From the NCBI GenBank assembly GCA_947498785.1, contig CANMLS010000023.1, positions 1 to 64,000 of the forward strand: DNA of 64,000 bases, given 5' to 3'. The notes beneath the pieces are model-generated. The model was not told where the DNA came from. It was given only the letters and a program-made list of their open reading frames with translations, and ran no database searches. How positions within the stretch are numbered: position 1 is the stretch's first letter; each line of letters opens with the position of its first letter. The DNA is from an uncultured Aquimarina sp. Its GTDB lineage: Bacteria; Bacteroidota; Bacteroidia; Flavobacteriales; Flavobacteriaceae. The translations under genes were made by a program, and so were the position numbers. Shown here in pieces: positions 1 to 9,356 of this stretch.

Positions 1-80
1 ACCTTTAGAAATAGAAAATTTATTTAATATGAAAATAGCAGCTTAACTTATTGTCTAGTTTTTTGTTGCAATTCCATAGC

Positions 81-587
81 ATGAAAAAACATAATAAATC
101 AGTAATAATTAACCCTCAGCCAAAGACAACATCTCGATTAAAAAATAAGGTAGTTTTATTGATCATCTTTCAATGTTGTATGGTTTTTCTTCTTTCTTGT
201 TCTAATGATGATGGCAGACCTTTACGTGGATCAATCATTTTAGGAGATGCAGGCATATCTGGTACAGTGTATTGTTCATTGGATTTAGATAAGAGTTCTG
301 TACAAAATATAGATGAAATTAGGATCTATAATGGGAGTGAAGATAATGTGGCTAGTAGCGAAATCACTTGGGGGTTTTCTACGGAAGAAATAAATTTAAA
401 TACCGAATTTATTAAAGAAGAAAACTTAATAGATTTTGGAATCGAAATTATTAGTTTATCAGAAGATAGGAGGGTTTTTACTATTAAATATTTACAAGGA
501 TTCAATGGGATATTTTTGGGATATAAGGTTGTATCACAGAAAAAGGCTTGGTGCAATACCTCATTTTACCAAGAAAGTGCAATATAA
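81..587 (+). CDS. Putative lipoprotein, function unknown
   Basis: The ATG at 81 gives 168 residues. The first ~30 residues are basic and asparagine-rich, followed by a hydrophobic stretch ending in FLLSC, a good lipobox, so the mature protein is predicted to be a lipid-anchored envelope protein starting CSNDDG. The in-frame TTG at 51 would add ten residues before a second Met and was not chosen. The mature part is acidic with no recognised domain. The N-terminal extension before the hydrophobic core is longer than usual for signal peptidase II substrates. The gene stands alone near the window edge. No function can be assigned. Confidence 0.6.
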   Translation: MKKHNKSVIINPQPKTTSRLKNKVVLLIIFQCCMVFLLSCSNDDGRPLRGSIILGDAGISGTVYCSLDLDKSSVQNIDEIRIYNGSEDNVASSEITWGFSTEEINLNTEFIKEENLIDFGIEIISLSEDRRVFTIKYLQGFNGIFLGYKVVSQKKAWCNTSFYQESAI

Positions 588-737
588 ATATCCAATATAC
601 CTTGATACCTGAAAAATTTGAAGACTTTATCCTTAGGCTTTACTTTGGGTATTATACTGCCGTTTTTCTATCTTTATCAAATGTTAAAATAATTTTGGCA
701 TTAGATTTGTCTTTAATTAAGATAAATAAAGAATACT

Positions 738-1229
738 ATGAAAAACTTTGAAACATTATGCATTAAGGTATTGATGCTTTTGGTAGTAGTTACTTTTACA
801 CAATGTGCAAGTAGTCAAAAAATAGACATGAAAGCTTCTCTACAAATCAAAGACTCTTATTTTCAAGAAATTCCTTCGGGAATGGCTGATGGCCCCACCA
901 CCTTGTTCGTAAGTTTTGAAATTGAAAAAAACAATGAAGTTGAGCTTACTTATGCTTTTTTTAGAGGTAAAAAAATTGAATTGAAGAAGACGAACTCAAA
1001 TCCAAATATATATGAAGGGAATTACGTGTATCCGGCTAAAATGCAAGACCTGATTATGAGCGGTGATTCTAAAGAAGAGTTTAAAAACCAATTACCAGAA
1101 ATAGAAAGGAAAATCCCTTTCGAGCTTAAAGCAAATGAATGTATGCTTCAATACATCCAAAACGGAGAAGAAAAACTGTTCAAAATAGAGAACCTCAAAC
1201 AAATAGTTTTAAAGAACTTTCCTATGTAA
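738..1229 (+). CDS. Putative lipoprotein, function unknown
   Basis: The product has 163 residues and a clean signal peptide (KVLMLLVVVTFTQC) with a lipobox Cys at residue 23, followed by the serine-rich ASSQ tether typical of flavobacterial lipoproteins. The mature part looks like a small beta-rich domain (alternating hydrophobic strands such as TTLFVSFEIEKNNEVELTYAFF) and has no motif I recognise. It lies 49 bp upstream of the flippase gene on the same strand, so co-transcription is possible, but the spacer includes a promoter-like TTG and TACTTTTA near 1246-1256. Confidence 0.7.
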   Translation: MKNFETLCIKVLMLLVVVTFTQCASSQKIDMKASLQIKDSYFQEIPSGMADGPTTLFVSFEIEKNNEVELTYAFFRGKKIELKKTNSNPNIYEGNYVYPAKMQDLIMSGDSKEEFKNQLPEIERKIPFELKANECMLQYIQNGEEKLFKIENLKQIVLKNFPM

Positions 1230-1278
1230 ATTAGGCGATAAAAAATTGTACTTTTACGACTACAATTAGATTCACCAA

Positions 1279-2733
1279 TTGAGCATATTTCAAAAACTTT
1301 TTAAGCAGACTTTTATCTATGGAGTAGCGACAGTGCTTCCTCGTATGTTGTCATTTTTATTAGTTCCATTATATACCGATGTATTGCCGACAAATGAATA
1401 TGGAAAAGTTTCTATCATATTTTCATACTTCGTTTTATTCAATGTGATACTAGCCTATGGCATGGAGACTGCTTTTTTTCGTTTTTTTAATAAAGAATCA
1501 GATAAACAAAAAGTTGTTAGTACTTCGACAATATCTCTCTTGATATCTTCTTTTGGCTTTTTTGCATTAGCGCTGTTATTTAAGGACCAAATTGCGATGT
1601 TAACCGGGATAAAAGAAGATTATATTGTCTTAGTTATCTGGATACTCTTGTTAGATGCTTTAGTGATTATTCCTTTTGCTTGGCTAAGAGCAAATGAAAG
1701 ACCGATGAAATATTCATTTATAAAGATTTTAAATGTATTTATTAATCTTGGATTGAATGTTTTTCTATTAATATATCTAAAAAAACTATCTGATGATTTT
1801 TCAAGCTTAAAAAGTATTGTCATTGATAATTATGAGATTAATTATATTTTCATTTCAAATTTGGTGGCAAGTGGATTAACACTTTTGTTATTGGTTCCTT
1901 TTTATATCAATCTTAAATACCGTTTTGATAAAGCATTATGGAAAAGGATGATGAAGTATTCACTTCCAATTTTAATAGCTGGAGTTGCATTTTCAATCAA
2001 TGAAACATTCGATAGAATTATACTTGACTATTTGTTACCAGAAGATACTGCAGAACATGTTGTTGGAGTGTATTCGGCCTGTTATAAACTGGCATTATTT
2101 ATGACGTTATTTTCAACAGCCTTTAGACTGGGAATAGAACCTTTTTTCTTTAACTATTCTGAAAATAAAAATGCTCCAGAAACGTATGCGAGAATTACAA
2201 AATACTTTGTGGCCTTTGGAGCCCTTATCTTATTAGGAGTGGTTATTTTTGTTCACATCTTAAAAGTGTTCATTATTAGAGACCAGGCATATTGGGAAGC
2301 TGTAAAAATTGTTCCTATAATAGTATTAGCTAATTTATGCCTTGGTATTTATCATAATCTTTCGGTATGGTATAAAATTACGGATCGAACTAAATTTGGC
2401 GCCTATATTTCTGTTGTAGGAGCAGGACTTACATTGCTTTTAAATTTTATTTTAATACCAAGGTATAGTTATCTTGGATCAGCAATAGCGACATTAGTTG
2501 CTTATGGCTCTATGATGTTGTTATCATGGTATTTTGGAAGAAAATATTACCCAATCCCTTATAATTTAAAAAAGATAGGAATGTACCTTACACTTTCTAT
2601 CGGTTTTTCGATACTGTCATTTTATGTCTTTGATAGTAATTATATGATTTCTATTCCATTGTTACTCGTGTTTTTAGTAATTTTGTACGCCTCAGAAAAG
2701 AGAGAACTAAAACAAATTCTAAAAAATAAATAA
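1279..2733 (+). CDS. Polysaccharide biosynthesis / oligosaccharide flippase (MOP superfamily, Wzx-like)
   Basis: This 484-residue protein is almost entirely hydrophobic, with about 12-14 predicted transmembrane helices, and its N-terminus (KLFKQTFIYGVATVLPRMLSF) is the conserved amphipathic start of flavobacterial lipopolysaccharide flippases. Members of this family move undecaprenyl-linked sugars across the inner membrane. The start is TTG at 1279; no ATG lies nearby and the conserved N-terminus demands it. The dUTPase gene follows after 27 bp and a sugar nucleotidyltransferase comes next, which supports a role in surface polysaccharide assembly. The exact substrate is unknown. Confidence 0.85.
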   Translation: MSIFQKLFKQTFIYGVATVLPRMLSFLLVPLYTDVLPTNEYGKVSIIFSYFVLFNVILAYGMETAFFRFFNKESDKQKVVSTSTISLLISSFGFFALALLFKDQIAMLTGIKEDYIVLVIWILLLDALVIIPFAWLRANERPMKYSFIKILNVFINLGLNVFLLIYLKKLSDDFSSLKSIVIDNYEINYIFISNLVASGLTLLLLVPFYINLKYRFDKALWKRMMKYSLPILIAGVAFSINETFDRIILDYLLPEDTAEHVVGVYSACYKLALFMTLFSTAFRLGIEPFFFNYSENKNAPETYARITKYFVAFGALILLGVVIFVHILKVFIIRDQAYWEAVKIVPIIVLANLCLGIYHNLSVWYKITDRTKFGAYISVVGAGLTLLLNFILIPRYSYLGSAIATLVAYGSMMLLSWYFGRKYYPIPYNLKKIGMYLTLSIGFSILSFYVFDSNYMISIPLLLVFLVILYASEKRELKQILKNK

Positions 2734-2760
2734 CTTCCGATTAAAAGTATTAGGATAAGT

Positions 2761-3195
2761 ATGCAAATAAAAATTATCAACAGATCATCTCATGATTTAC
2801 CTCACTATGAAACTATAGCTTCTGCGGGGATGGATTTGAGAGCCAATATAATAGAATCTATTACGTTACAACCTTTGGAGAGAACAATTGTAAAAACAGG
2901 ATTGTTTATCGAGTTACCAGTTGGTTATGAAGCACAGGTTCGACCTCGTAGTGGATTAGCAGCCAAAAAAGGAATTACCGTACTTAATGCACCAGGAACT
3001 ATCGATGCTGATTATAGAGGAGAAATTGGTGTTATTTTGGTAAATCTTTCTAACGAGAATTTTACCATCGAAAATGGAGAACGGGTTGCACAAATGGTTA
3101 TAGCCAAACATGAACGTGCAGAATGGAAAGTTGTAGAAGAACTTTCTGAAACCTCAAGAGGCGAAGGCGGTTTTGGAAGTACTGGAGTTAAATAA
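2761..3195 (+). CDS. dut: dUTP diphosphatase (dUTPase)
   Basis: The 144-residue product hydrolyses dUTP to dUMP and pyrophosphate, keeping uracil out of DNA and supplying dUMP for thymidylate synthesis. All five trimeric dUTPase motifs are visible: motif 1 AGMDLRAN (about 23-30), motif 2 [11 protein letters not shown] (about 62-72), motif 3 around [14 protein letters not shown] (about 77-90) with the catalytic Asp, motif 4 RVAQMV (about 108-113), and the glycine-rich motif 5 [10 protein letters not shown] at the C-terminus that closes over the substrate. Length is normal. It lies 27 bp after the flippase gene on the same strand. Confidence 0.96.
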   Translation: MQIKIINRSSHDLPHYETIASAGMDLRANIIESITLQPLERTIVKTGLFIELPVGYEAQVRPRSGLAAKKGITVLNAPGTIDADYRGEIGVILVNLSNENFTIENGERVAQMVIAKHERAEWKVVEELSETSRGEGGFGSTGVK

Positions 3196-3383
3196 TTAAA
3201 AACCATCTATTTGAGTGTTTTTATTATGGTCTCTCGACTTATCTAGAGATGAAAGAAGAAAAATTGTATTGAGAATAGATTTTTAACCAATATAAATAGT
3301 TGAATCATACCAAAGTATACACACAAATAAATGTTGTATATTCTTAGGCAAGAAATAATAATCACATTTAAAATAATAATTAC

Positions 3384-4400
3384 GTGAAAATCATTGTACC
3401 CATGGCAGGAAGAGGTTCTAGATTAAGACCTCATACACTTACAGTTCCCAAACCCTTAATTCCAGTTGCAGGAAAACCAATTGTACACCGATTAGTATCT
3501 GATATTGCTAAAGTTTTAGGAGAACCTATTGATGAAATAGCTTTTGTGCTTGGCGACCCTGCATTTTTTGGAGAAGATGTAGTATCAAGTTTGACCAAAT
3601 TAGCAGAAGAGTTGGGAGCAAAAGCATCTATTTATAGACAAGACCAACCCTTAGGAACTGGACATGCAATAATGTGTGCTGCCGCATCCTTATCAGGTCC
3701 CGCAGTGATCGCTTATGCAGATACACTAATTCGAGCAGATTTTAATCTAGATAAAGATGCTGATGCCGTAATTTGGGTAAAACAAGTAGACCAACCTGAA
3801 GCATATGGGGTAGTGAAACTTAATGAAAAGAAACATATTGTAGAACTGGTGGAAAAACCTCAAGAATTTATTTCGGATCAGGCAGTGATCGGAATTTATT
3901 ATTTTAAAGATGTTGCGGTGCTAAAGAATGAACTGCAATATGTATTGGATAACAATATCATTAATGGAGGTGAATATCAGATTAATGATGGTATCAAAAG
4001 AATGATGAGTAACGGTAAAATTTTTGTCACTGGACAAGTAGATGAATGGATGGATTGCGGAAATAAAAATGTTACTGTAGAAACCAATACCAGAATGCTG
4101 GGATTTTTACAGAATGATGGAGAGCAATTGGTTAGTGATCAGGTAAAACAAGAAAACTCTACTATTATTAACCCTTGTTATATTGGTGAAGGAGTAATCC
4201 TGAAAAACGCAACAGTCGGACCAAATGTTTCAATAGGAAAAGGGTGCGTTATTGAGAACACTGCAATCAAAAATAGTCTGGTTCAAACCGAAACTGTCAT
4301 AAAAAATGCTAACTTAGACAACGCTATGATAGGAAATAATGCTGTGTATGATGGAAACTTCACTACAGTAAGTATAGGAGATTACTCTATTTTGGAATAA
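3384..4400 (+). CDS. Sugar-1-phosphate nucleotidyltransferase (NTP_transferase family)
   Basis: The 338-residue protein opens with the nucleotide-binding signature KIIVPMAGRGSRLRPHTLTV followed by PKPLIPVAGKP, diagnostic of glucose-1-phosphate thymidylyl/uridylyl-type transferases that make NDP-sugars. QPLGTGHAI and the metal-binding YADTL follow. The C-terminal ~90 residues contain hexapeptide-like repeats (NPCYIGEGVILKNATVGPNVSIGKG), suggesting a left-handed beta-helix cap as in GlmU-like enzymes. The start is GTG at 3384. It is separated from dut by 188 bp but is followed closely by the TPR protein. The exact sugar cannot be told from sequence. Confidence 0.88.
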   Translation: MKIIVPMAGRGSRLRPHTLTVPKPLIPVAGKPIVHRLVSDIAKVLGEPIDEIAFVLGDPAFFGEDVVSSLTKLAEELGAKASIYRQDQPLGTGHAIMCAAASLSGPAVIAYADTLIRADFNLDKDADAVIWVKQVDQPEAYGVVKLNEKKHIVELVEKPQEFISDQAVIGIYYFKDVAVLKNELQYVLDNNIINGGEYQINDGIKRMMSNGKIFVTGQVDEWMDCGNKNVTVETNTRMLGFLQNDGEQLVSDQVKQENSTIINPCYIGEGVILKNATVGPNVSIGKGCVIENTAIKNSLVQTETVIKNANLDNAMIGNNAVYDGNFTTVSIGDYSILE

Positions 4401-4436
4401 TTTATGATGAAATAAAGATACTTCAGCAGATTTTAT

Positions 4437-5810
4437 ATGATTAATTATTGGAGACATATTTGCTTTTTGAGTATACTCTTTGCATTAGGGTGTAATACAG
4501 GTTATGCACAAGATATAGAACCCAAACAAGAGGTTAATATTGATGATTTGGGGAATGTTTCTGATGAGTTTCAAGAATCTTTTTTTGAAGCATTAAAACA
4601 AAAAGCAATCACAAATTATGATAAAGCAATAGAGGCTTTAGACAAATGTATTGCTATTGATCCAGAACCGAATTATCTGTATTTTGAACTAGGAAAGAAT
4701 TATTTAGAGTTAAAACTATACCAAAGGGCAGAGGATAACTTTAAGAAAGTAATTGAAGTAAAACCAAATGATAGATTTGTACTGGAACTATTGTTTCAAA
4801 CATATTTTCAGCAAAATAAATATAAAGAATCTACAGGGATTGTAGAAAAACTAGTCTCTTTTAATTCGATGTTCAAGGAGCAATTAGCAAATCTGTATTT
4901 TCTTGAAAAACGATATGACGAAGCCCTAGTTTTGATTGATGAGTTAGATGAGGAATATGGTGTTGATGGGTATAGAAGTAGATTGAGAAAACGCATTTCC
5001 TCAAAAATAACAAATCCAAATAATCAGATTTCCAGACTAGAAAAGATGATAAAGGACAAACCTAAGGTAGAACAAAATTACCTTAACCTTATCTATCTTT
5101 ATAGTCAAAATGAGGAAAAAGAAAAAGCATTTGAAACTGCAACACTATTATTAAAGAAAAAGCCAAAATCAGAATTGGTGCATTTGGCATTATATAAATT
5201 TTACCTGGAAGGAAGTAAGACAGAAGAGGCGATTCAATCTATGAAAATTGCATTAAAAAGCAATAAAATAGATATGGAATCTAAATTTAAAGTGATCAAT
5301 GATTTTCTTCTCTTTCTTGATAAAAACCCACAGTATACATCTCAATTAACAGATATTATTGTTTTGCTTTCTAATGGTCAGGATAATGGAAAAGTGTTTA
5401 CAGAACTAGGAAATTATTACTACAAAAAAGGGAACAAGGAACAAGCACTCAATTTTTATGAACGTGGTATAAAGAGCAGTACGAATGACTTCTCATTATT
5501 AAAAAGAATTTTGCTTTTACAATTAGACCTAAAACGGTATGAAAAAGCAATGAATGGAAGTGAATTAGCTTTAGAATTATTTCCTGCGCAACCCATTTTC
5601 TATTTGGTAAATGGAGTCTCTTTAATTCATCTTGAAAAAGTAGAAGAAGCTATCGATATTTTAACTACGGGAATAGATTATGTAATAGACGACCTTAAAA
5701 TGGAATCAGATTTTTATCAACAAATCAGTACAGCTTATCAAAAGATTGGAGATGCTGCAAAAGCTTTAGAATATCAAGAAAAAGTGAATCAAATTCAGAA
5801 AAAATCATAA
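4437..5810 (+). CDS. Secreted tetratricopeptide-repeat protein
   Basis: This 457-residue product has an N-terminal signal peptide (FLSILFALGCNTGYAQ) that could be read either as Sec/SPI cleavage after AQ or as a lipobox at LGC. The rest is alpha-helical TPR repeats from about residue 45 to 450; clear units include NYDKAIEALDKCIAIDPE, LYQRAEDNFKKVIEVKPN and NKEQALNFYERGIKSS. TPR proteins scaffold other proteins; no enzymatic domain is present. It sits between the nucleotidyltransferase (36 bp upstream) and the DUF4292 lipoprotein (6 bp downstream), an arrangement consistent with one operon for envelope assembly. Confidence 0.85.
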   Translation: MINYWRHICFLSILFALGCNTGYAQDIEPKQEVNIDDLGNVSDEFQESFFEALKQKAITNYDKAIEALDKCIAIDPEPNYLYFELGKNYLELKLYQRAEDNFKKVIEVKPNDRFVLELLFQTYFQQNKYKESTGIVEKLVSFNSMFKEQLANLYFLEKRYDEALVLIDELDEEYGVDGYRSRLRKRISSKITNPNNQISRLEKMIKDKPKVEQNYLNLIYLYSQNEEKEKAFETATLLLKKKPKSELVHLALYKFYLEGSKTEEAIQSMKIALKSNKIDMESKFKVINDFLLFLDKNPQYTSQLTDIIVLLSNGQDNGKVFTELGNYYYKKGNKEQALNFYERGIKSSTNDFSLLKRILLLQLDLKRYEKAMNGSELALELFPAQPIFYLVNGVSLIHLEKVEEAIDILTTGIDYVIDDLKMESDFYQQISTAYQKIGDAAKALEYQEKVNQIQKKS

Positions 5811-5816
5811 AAGTTA

Positions 5817-6590
5817 ATGAGTAGAATATTTTGTCTATTGTTTTTTTCTTTGATTGTACTTAATTCCTGCAAAAGTACCAAAGGTATAACAGAAGCAGGT
5901 GTAAAAAGATTGAACGCCGAAAAAGTTATTGCAAATCATTATAACCGATCTTTTAATTTTGAAACACTTAATACCAAGGTAAAGGTTAAATATGATGATG
6001 GAAAACAGTCTTTTAGTCCTATTGCTACCTTACGTTTTGAAAGGGATAAAAAAATATGGGTGAGTGTAAAAATGTTGGGAATCACTCTGGCAAAAGCATT
6101 GATTACACCAGAAAAAGTTGGTTATTATGAAAAAATCAACAATACTTATTTTGAAGGAGATTTTAGACTGTTAAGTGAATGGTTAGGGACAGATTTGGAT
6201 TTTAAAAAGGTGCAACAAATGCTTTTGGGGCAAGCATTATTTAACCTGCGAGAGGATAAATATAAATCATCCATTGCGAATCAATCTTATAAGTTACAAC
6301 CCAAAACAGAATTAGCTTTATTTGAGCGGTTGTTTTTGGTACGCCCAGATACTTTCAAAATGGCTCAGCAAAAACTTACGCAACCAGCAGAAAACAGGGA
6401 TTTAACAATCAATTATAAAACTTATCAAAAGGTGGGAAATCAAGAATTTCCTAAAGAAATTTACATAGAAGCTTTACAAGATAAAAAGAAAACATCTATT
6501 GAGATAGAATATAAAACAGTAGATTACAATGCTAAGGTAAGTTTTCCGTTTACAATACCATCAGGATACAAGCAAGTTACTATTCAATGA
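5817..6590 (+). CDS. DUF4292-family lipoprotein
   Basis: The product has 257 residues and a short signal peptide ending in LNSC, with Cys18 the predicted lipid-anchored residue. The mature part has the pattern of the Bacteroidota DUF4292 family, which resembles the open beta-barrel of LolA/LolB: FETLNTKVKVKYDDG, then IWVSVKMLGITLAKALITPEKVGYYEKINNTYFEGDF. A role in lipoprotein or outer-membrane handling is inference from that fold resemblance. Its stop overlaps the start of the EnvC-like gene by 4 bp (ATGA), so the two are translationally coupled, and it follows the TPR gene by 6 bp. Confidence 0.8.
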   Translation: MSRIFCLLFFSLIVLNSCKSTKGITEAGVKRLNAEKVIANHYNRSFNFETLNTKVKVKYDDGKQSFSPIATLRFERDKKIWVSVKMLGITLAKALITPEKVGYYEKINNTYFEGDFRLLSEWLGTDLDFKKVQQMLLGQALFNLREDKYKSSIANQSYKLQPKTELALFERLFLVRPDTFKMAQQKLTQPAENRDLTINYKTYQKVGNQEFPKEIYIEALQDKKKTSIEIEYKTVDYNAKVSFPFTIPSGYKQVTIQ

Positions 6591-7816
6591 GATTCTTAAA
6601 AATCACATATGTTATTGGTTTGTTATTGGTTTGTGGCACATCGTTTTCTCAAAGCACCAAACAACAACAGCTAGAAGAAGAGCGTCAACGCTTAAGAGAA
6701 GAGATTGAACAAATGAAACAGTTGCGTGCTGATAATAAGCTTAAAGAGCGCTCTGTTTTGGATGAGGTAGAAACGATCAATTCACAAATTAGTACGCGTC
6801 AGAATTTGATTAAAATTACAAACCAACAAGCCAACTTGTTAACACGTGAGATTAATACAAATTTTAAGAAAATAGATGCATATCGCAAGGAGCTTAAAGC
6901 ACTTAAAAAAGATTATGCAAAAATGATTACCAAATCATATAAAAGTAAATCTCACCAAAGTCGAATCATGTTTTTGCTTTCTTCTGCAGATTTTGCTCAG
7001 GCCTATAAGCGATTGCAGTATATGAAGCAGTATAATGAACATCGAAAAGAACAAGCCGACCGAATTGAAAGTAACACCATAGAACTTCAGGCGCTTAATA
7101 CAGATCTTTCAAGACAAAAAAAAGATAAACAAGGCCTAATCGAAGAAAACCGAGAAGCACAACAACAACTTAAAGAAGAAAAAAAGGAACAACAGATTTT
7201 AATGGCTTCGATTAGGAAGAAAGAAGGAACATATACCAAACAGATAAAGAAAAAGCAAGAGCAGGCTAGTGCTATTGATAAAGCAATTGAAAAGCTGATT
7301 AGAGAAGCTATTGCCAGAGCAAATAAGAAAGCAGGTAAAAAAGTAACCAAAAAAGGATCGGCAACAACCTTCGCCTTGACGGCAGAGGCTAAGATATTAG
7401 CTGATAATTTTACATCGAATAAAGGAAAATTGCCTTGGCCTGTTGGAACAGGAAGAATTACTAAGAAATTTGGACGCCAGCCACATCCTACGCTACCCAA
7501 TATACAAATCAATAGTAGTGGTGTAGAAATCGAAACAAAAACAGGAGAGAAGGCTAGAGCTATTTTTGAAGGAGAGGTGATCGCAATACAAAAACTTAAA
7601 GGAGCAAGCAGATTGGTTCAGATACGACATGGTAATTATATTACGACGTATTACAATATCGAAAAAATAACGGTTAAGGAGGGGCAAAAGGTGGCGACCA
7701 AAGAATCTATAGGTGCAGTACGTACTAATCCGACAACAGGTAGAGCGATTATGAAATTCTTAATCTACCAAAATGCAAAGCGATTGAATCCACAAAGTTG
7801 GATTTATAAGATGTAA
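6587..7816 (+). CDS. EnvC-like murein hydrolase activator (coiled coil plus degenerate LytM/M23 domain)
   Basis: This 409-residue exported protein has a signal peptide ending at SFSQ, a long coiled coil (about residues 22-230, rich in E/K/Q heptads such as QQLEEERQRLREEIEQMKQ), and a C-terminal M23/LytM domain (about 300-405). The zinc ligands of active M23 peptidases are missing: where HxxxD is expected the sequence is SSGVEIETK, where HxH is expected it is KFLIYQN, and there is no YxHL. As in E. coli EnvC, this points to an activator of amidases rather than a peptidase. It overlaps the preceding lipoprotein gene by 4 bp. Confidence 0.87.
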   Translation: MRFLKITYVIGLLLVCGTSFSQSTKQQQLEEERQRLREEIEQMKQLRADNKLKERSVLDEVETINSQISTRQNLIKITNQQANLLTREINTNFKKIDAYRKELKALKKDYAKMITKSYKSKSHQSRIMFLLSSADFAQAYKRLQYMKQYNEHRKEQADRIESNTIELQALNTDLSRQKKDKQGLIEENREAQQQLKEEKKEQQILMASIRKKEGTYTKQIKKKQEQASAIDKAIEKLIREAIARANKKAGKKVTKKGSATTFALTAEAKILADNFTSNKGKLPWPVGTGRITKKFGRQPHPTLPNIQINSSGVEIETKTGEKARAIFEGEVIAIQKLKGASRLVQIRHGNYITTYYNIEKITVKEGQKVATKESIGAVRTNPTTGRAIMKFLIYQNAKRLNPQSWIYKM

Positions 7817-7887
7817 CTGGCGGCTAAGTTTTCTTATTAATTATAGCGATAAACTCGAAATGTACATCGGATTTGATATCATATTTT

Positions 7888-8493
7888 TTATTCCAATTTT
7901 ATTTTTAGAGCGTCAAAGGAGTCAGATTTTACTCCGACTAATCCATATTTGATTTCGCCTTTTTTTATAAGTGTTCCGTTAATATTATATTCTAAAAGCT
8001 CAGTTTTAAATTTTTTGTTAGAAGAACCTGCTGTGATCATGTTTCCAGCTGTAAGACATGGTCCTGCTATAAGGCCTATAGGAATAGAATTGCTGCTTCC
8101 ATTTGAGCTTGAGGTGTATAAATTCATTGGTGTTAATAATAAATAGAATAAATATGAAGCCGAGCTTTGTTTTAATGATTTGAACACCTTAGTGTTTTCA
8201 ACGGCAACAATTTCGCTTCCGTTTTCGTAGGTGAGTTTGATCTCTCTCCCAAACATAAGGTCTTTATCAGATTCATTTGTTATTTTGACAGCCACTAATT
8301 TTATACCTTTTTTCACCTCTTTTTTTGCATATTTTTTGCTGAGTAAATCATATTTGTATTCTAATTTCACTCCTTTGTTTTCATTTTTTGAAACATAATT
8401 AATCAATTTAGGTTTGATCATTTTATATGAAGATGCACAACTTGTCAGTGAAATAATTGAAACTAGTAGTAAGGTGATTTTGATAATTTTCAT
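7888..8493 (-). CDS. Putative lipoprotein, function unknown
   Basis: The 201-residue product has a strong lipoprotein signal (KIIKITLLLVSIISLTSC, Cys19). The mature domain contains a beta-strand-rich segment (KKGIKLVAVKITNESDKDLMFGREIKLTYENGSEI), which resembles the immunoglobulin-like fold seen in many lipoproteins, and then a glycine/serine-rich hydrophobic segment near residues 110-155 (YLFYLLLTPMNLY, IPIGLIAGPCLTAGNMITAG) that could associate with a membrane. It is convergent with the EnvC-like gene and divergent from tetR. I do not recognise the family. Confidence 0.7.
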   Translation of the reverse strand: MKIIKITLLLVSIISLTSCASSYKMIKPKLINYVSKNENKGVKLEYKYDLLSKKYAKKEVKKGIKLVAVKITNESDKDLMFGREIKLTYENGSEIVAVENTKVFKSLKQSSASYLFYLLLTPMNLYTSSSNGSSNSIPIGLIAGPCLTAGNMITAGSSNKKFKTELLEYNINGTLIKKGEIKYGLVGVKSDSFDALKIKLE

Positions 8494-8753
8494 TTGCTAA
8501 TTTATTTAAATCATTAGGATTAATTATATGTATATGTCATGATAGCAAAGATTGTTACCTTGTTGTTGATATTTTGGAGAAGAGTAGGATCAGAATGAAC
8601 TATTGCCAGAGTACATAAAAGTTGGGTAAAAAAGTATAAAATGTAATCTCTTTTTGGAATGATAAAATAACTTCTCATGAATTTTTTTTTTAGTACAAAG
8701 GGTTGTTATATAATGGTGTATATGTTGATGTTTAAAATGTGATTCAAAAAAAT

Positions 8754-8784
8754 TTGTATACTTACTTACCAGTAAGTATATTTG
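8754..8784 (+). promoter_or_regulatory. Bacteroidota-type promoter of the TetR gene
   Basis: A TTG at 8754-8756 is followed after exactly 20 bp by TATATTTG at 8777-8784, a perfect TAnnTTTG -7 box. The known spacing for Bacteroidota promoters is about 19-21 bp. Transcription would start around 8788-8791, at the ATG at 8790, so the tetR mRNA is predicted to be leaderless or nearly so. The palindromic operator fills the space between the two boxes. Confidence 0.7.
8757..8780. promoter_or_regulatory. Palindromic TetR operator, site 1
   Basis: Perfect inverted repeat with 10-bp arms TATACTTACT and AGTAAGTATA around a TACC centre. Size and symmetry are typical of TetR-family operators. It lies exactly between the -33 and -7 elements of the regulator's own promoter, so binding would block RNA polymerase (negative autoregulation; inference). 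A close copy precedes the next gene at 9357-9374. Confidence 0.8.
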
Positions 8785-8789
8785 AGGAC

Positions 8790-9338
8790 ATGTCTGACAA
8801 GAGAATCGAGATACTGGATATAGCTGAAGGTTTGATTAAAACCAGAGGATATAACGCGTTTAGTTACAAAGATATATCAGAGCCATTAAAAATAAAAAAT
8901 GCTGCTGTACATTATCATTTTCCAAAAAAATCTGATCTAGGGGAGGCAATTATTTTAAGATCAAGAGAAAAGCTTAAAAAATATAACAAAGAATGGAGAA
9001 AATATACTTCAAAAAAGAGGTTGAGTAATTTTATCGCTTTGTATGAAAAGAATCAATCACTCAATTTGGTCTGTATAGTTGGGGCGTTGGGATCATCATA
9101 TGACTCGTTACCTGACAATATGCAAAACAGTCTTACGGAAATGAGTAACGAAATAAGAATATGGATAGTGGAGATGCTTAGTGAAGGAATTGCCAATAAA
9201 GAATTTGATTTTTCAGAGAAACCGGAGGAGAAAGCTGATCTTATTATTGCATCGTTACTTTCTTCTCTAATATTGGATAAAGTGACTCGAGATAATATTT
9301 TTAAATCAGTCAAGGCTGCTATATTAAAAGGCCTGTGA
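8790..9338 (+). CDS. TetR/AcrR-family transcriptional regulator
   Basis: From the ATG at 8790 the product has 182 residues. The N-terminal helix-turn-helix is clear: RIEILDIAEGLIKTRGYNAF, then SYKDISEPLKIKNAAVHYHF and PKKSDLGEAII, the YxHFxxKxxL signature of TetR proteins. The C-terminal ligand domain is divergent. A TTG at 8739 would add residues encoded by the promoter and operator themselves, so 8790 is preferred. The next gene encodes a 3-oxoacyl-ACP synthase preceded by a second copy of the operator, so this regulator likely senses an acyl or lipid-related ligand and controls itself and that gene (inference). Confidence 0.9.
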   Translation: MSDKRIEILDIAEGLIKTRGYNAFSYKDISEPLKIKNAAVHYHFPKKSDLGEAIILRSREKLKKYNKEWRKYTSKKRLSNFIALYEKNQSLNLVCIVGALGSSYDSLPDNMQNSLTEMSNEIRIWIVEMLSEGIANKEFDFSEKPEEKADLIIASLLSSLILDKVTRDNIFKSVKAAILKGL

Positions 9339-9356
9339 TTTTTTTTAACTCATAAA

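Noticed and set aside
548..751. 67-codon frame overlapping the first lipoprotein gene and the next start
   Set aside because: It overlaps both neighbours, has no signal, domain or start context, and its composition looks like spacer.
7087..7512. 141-codon minus-strand frame inside the EnvC-like gene
   Set aside because: Shadow of a Lys/Glu-rich coiled-coil gene; Phe/Ser/Leu-rich reverse frames are typical artefacts.
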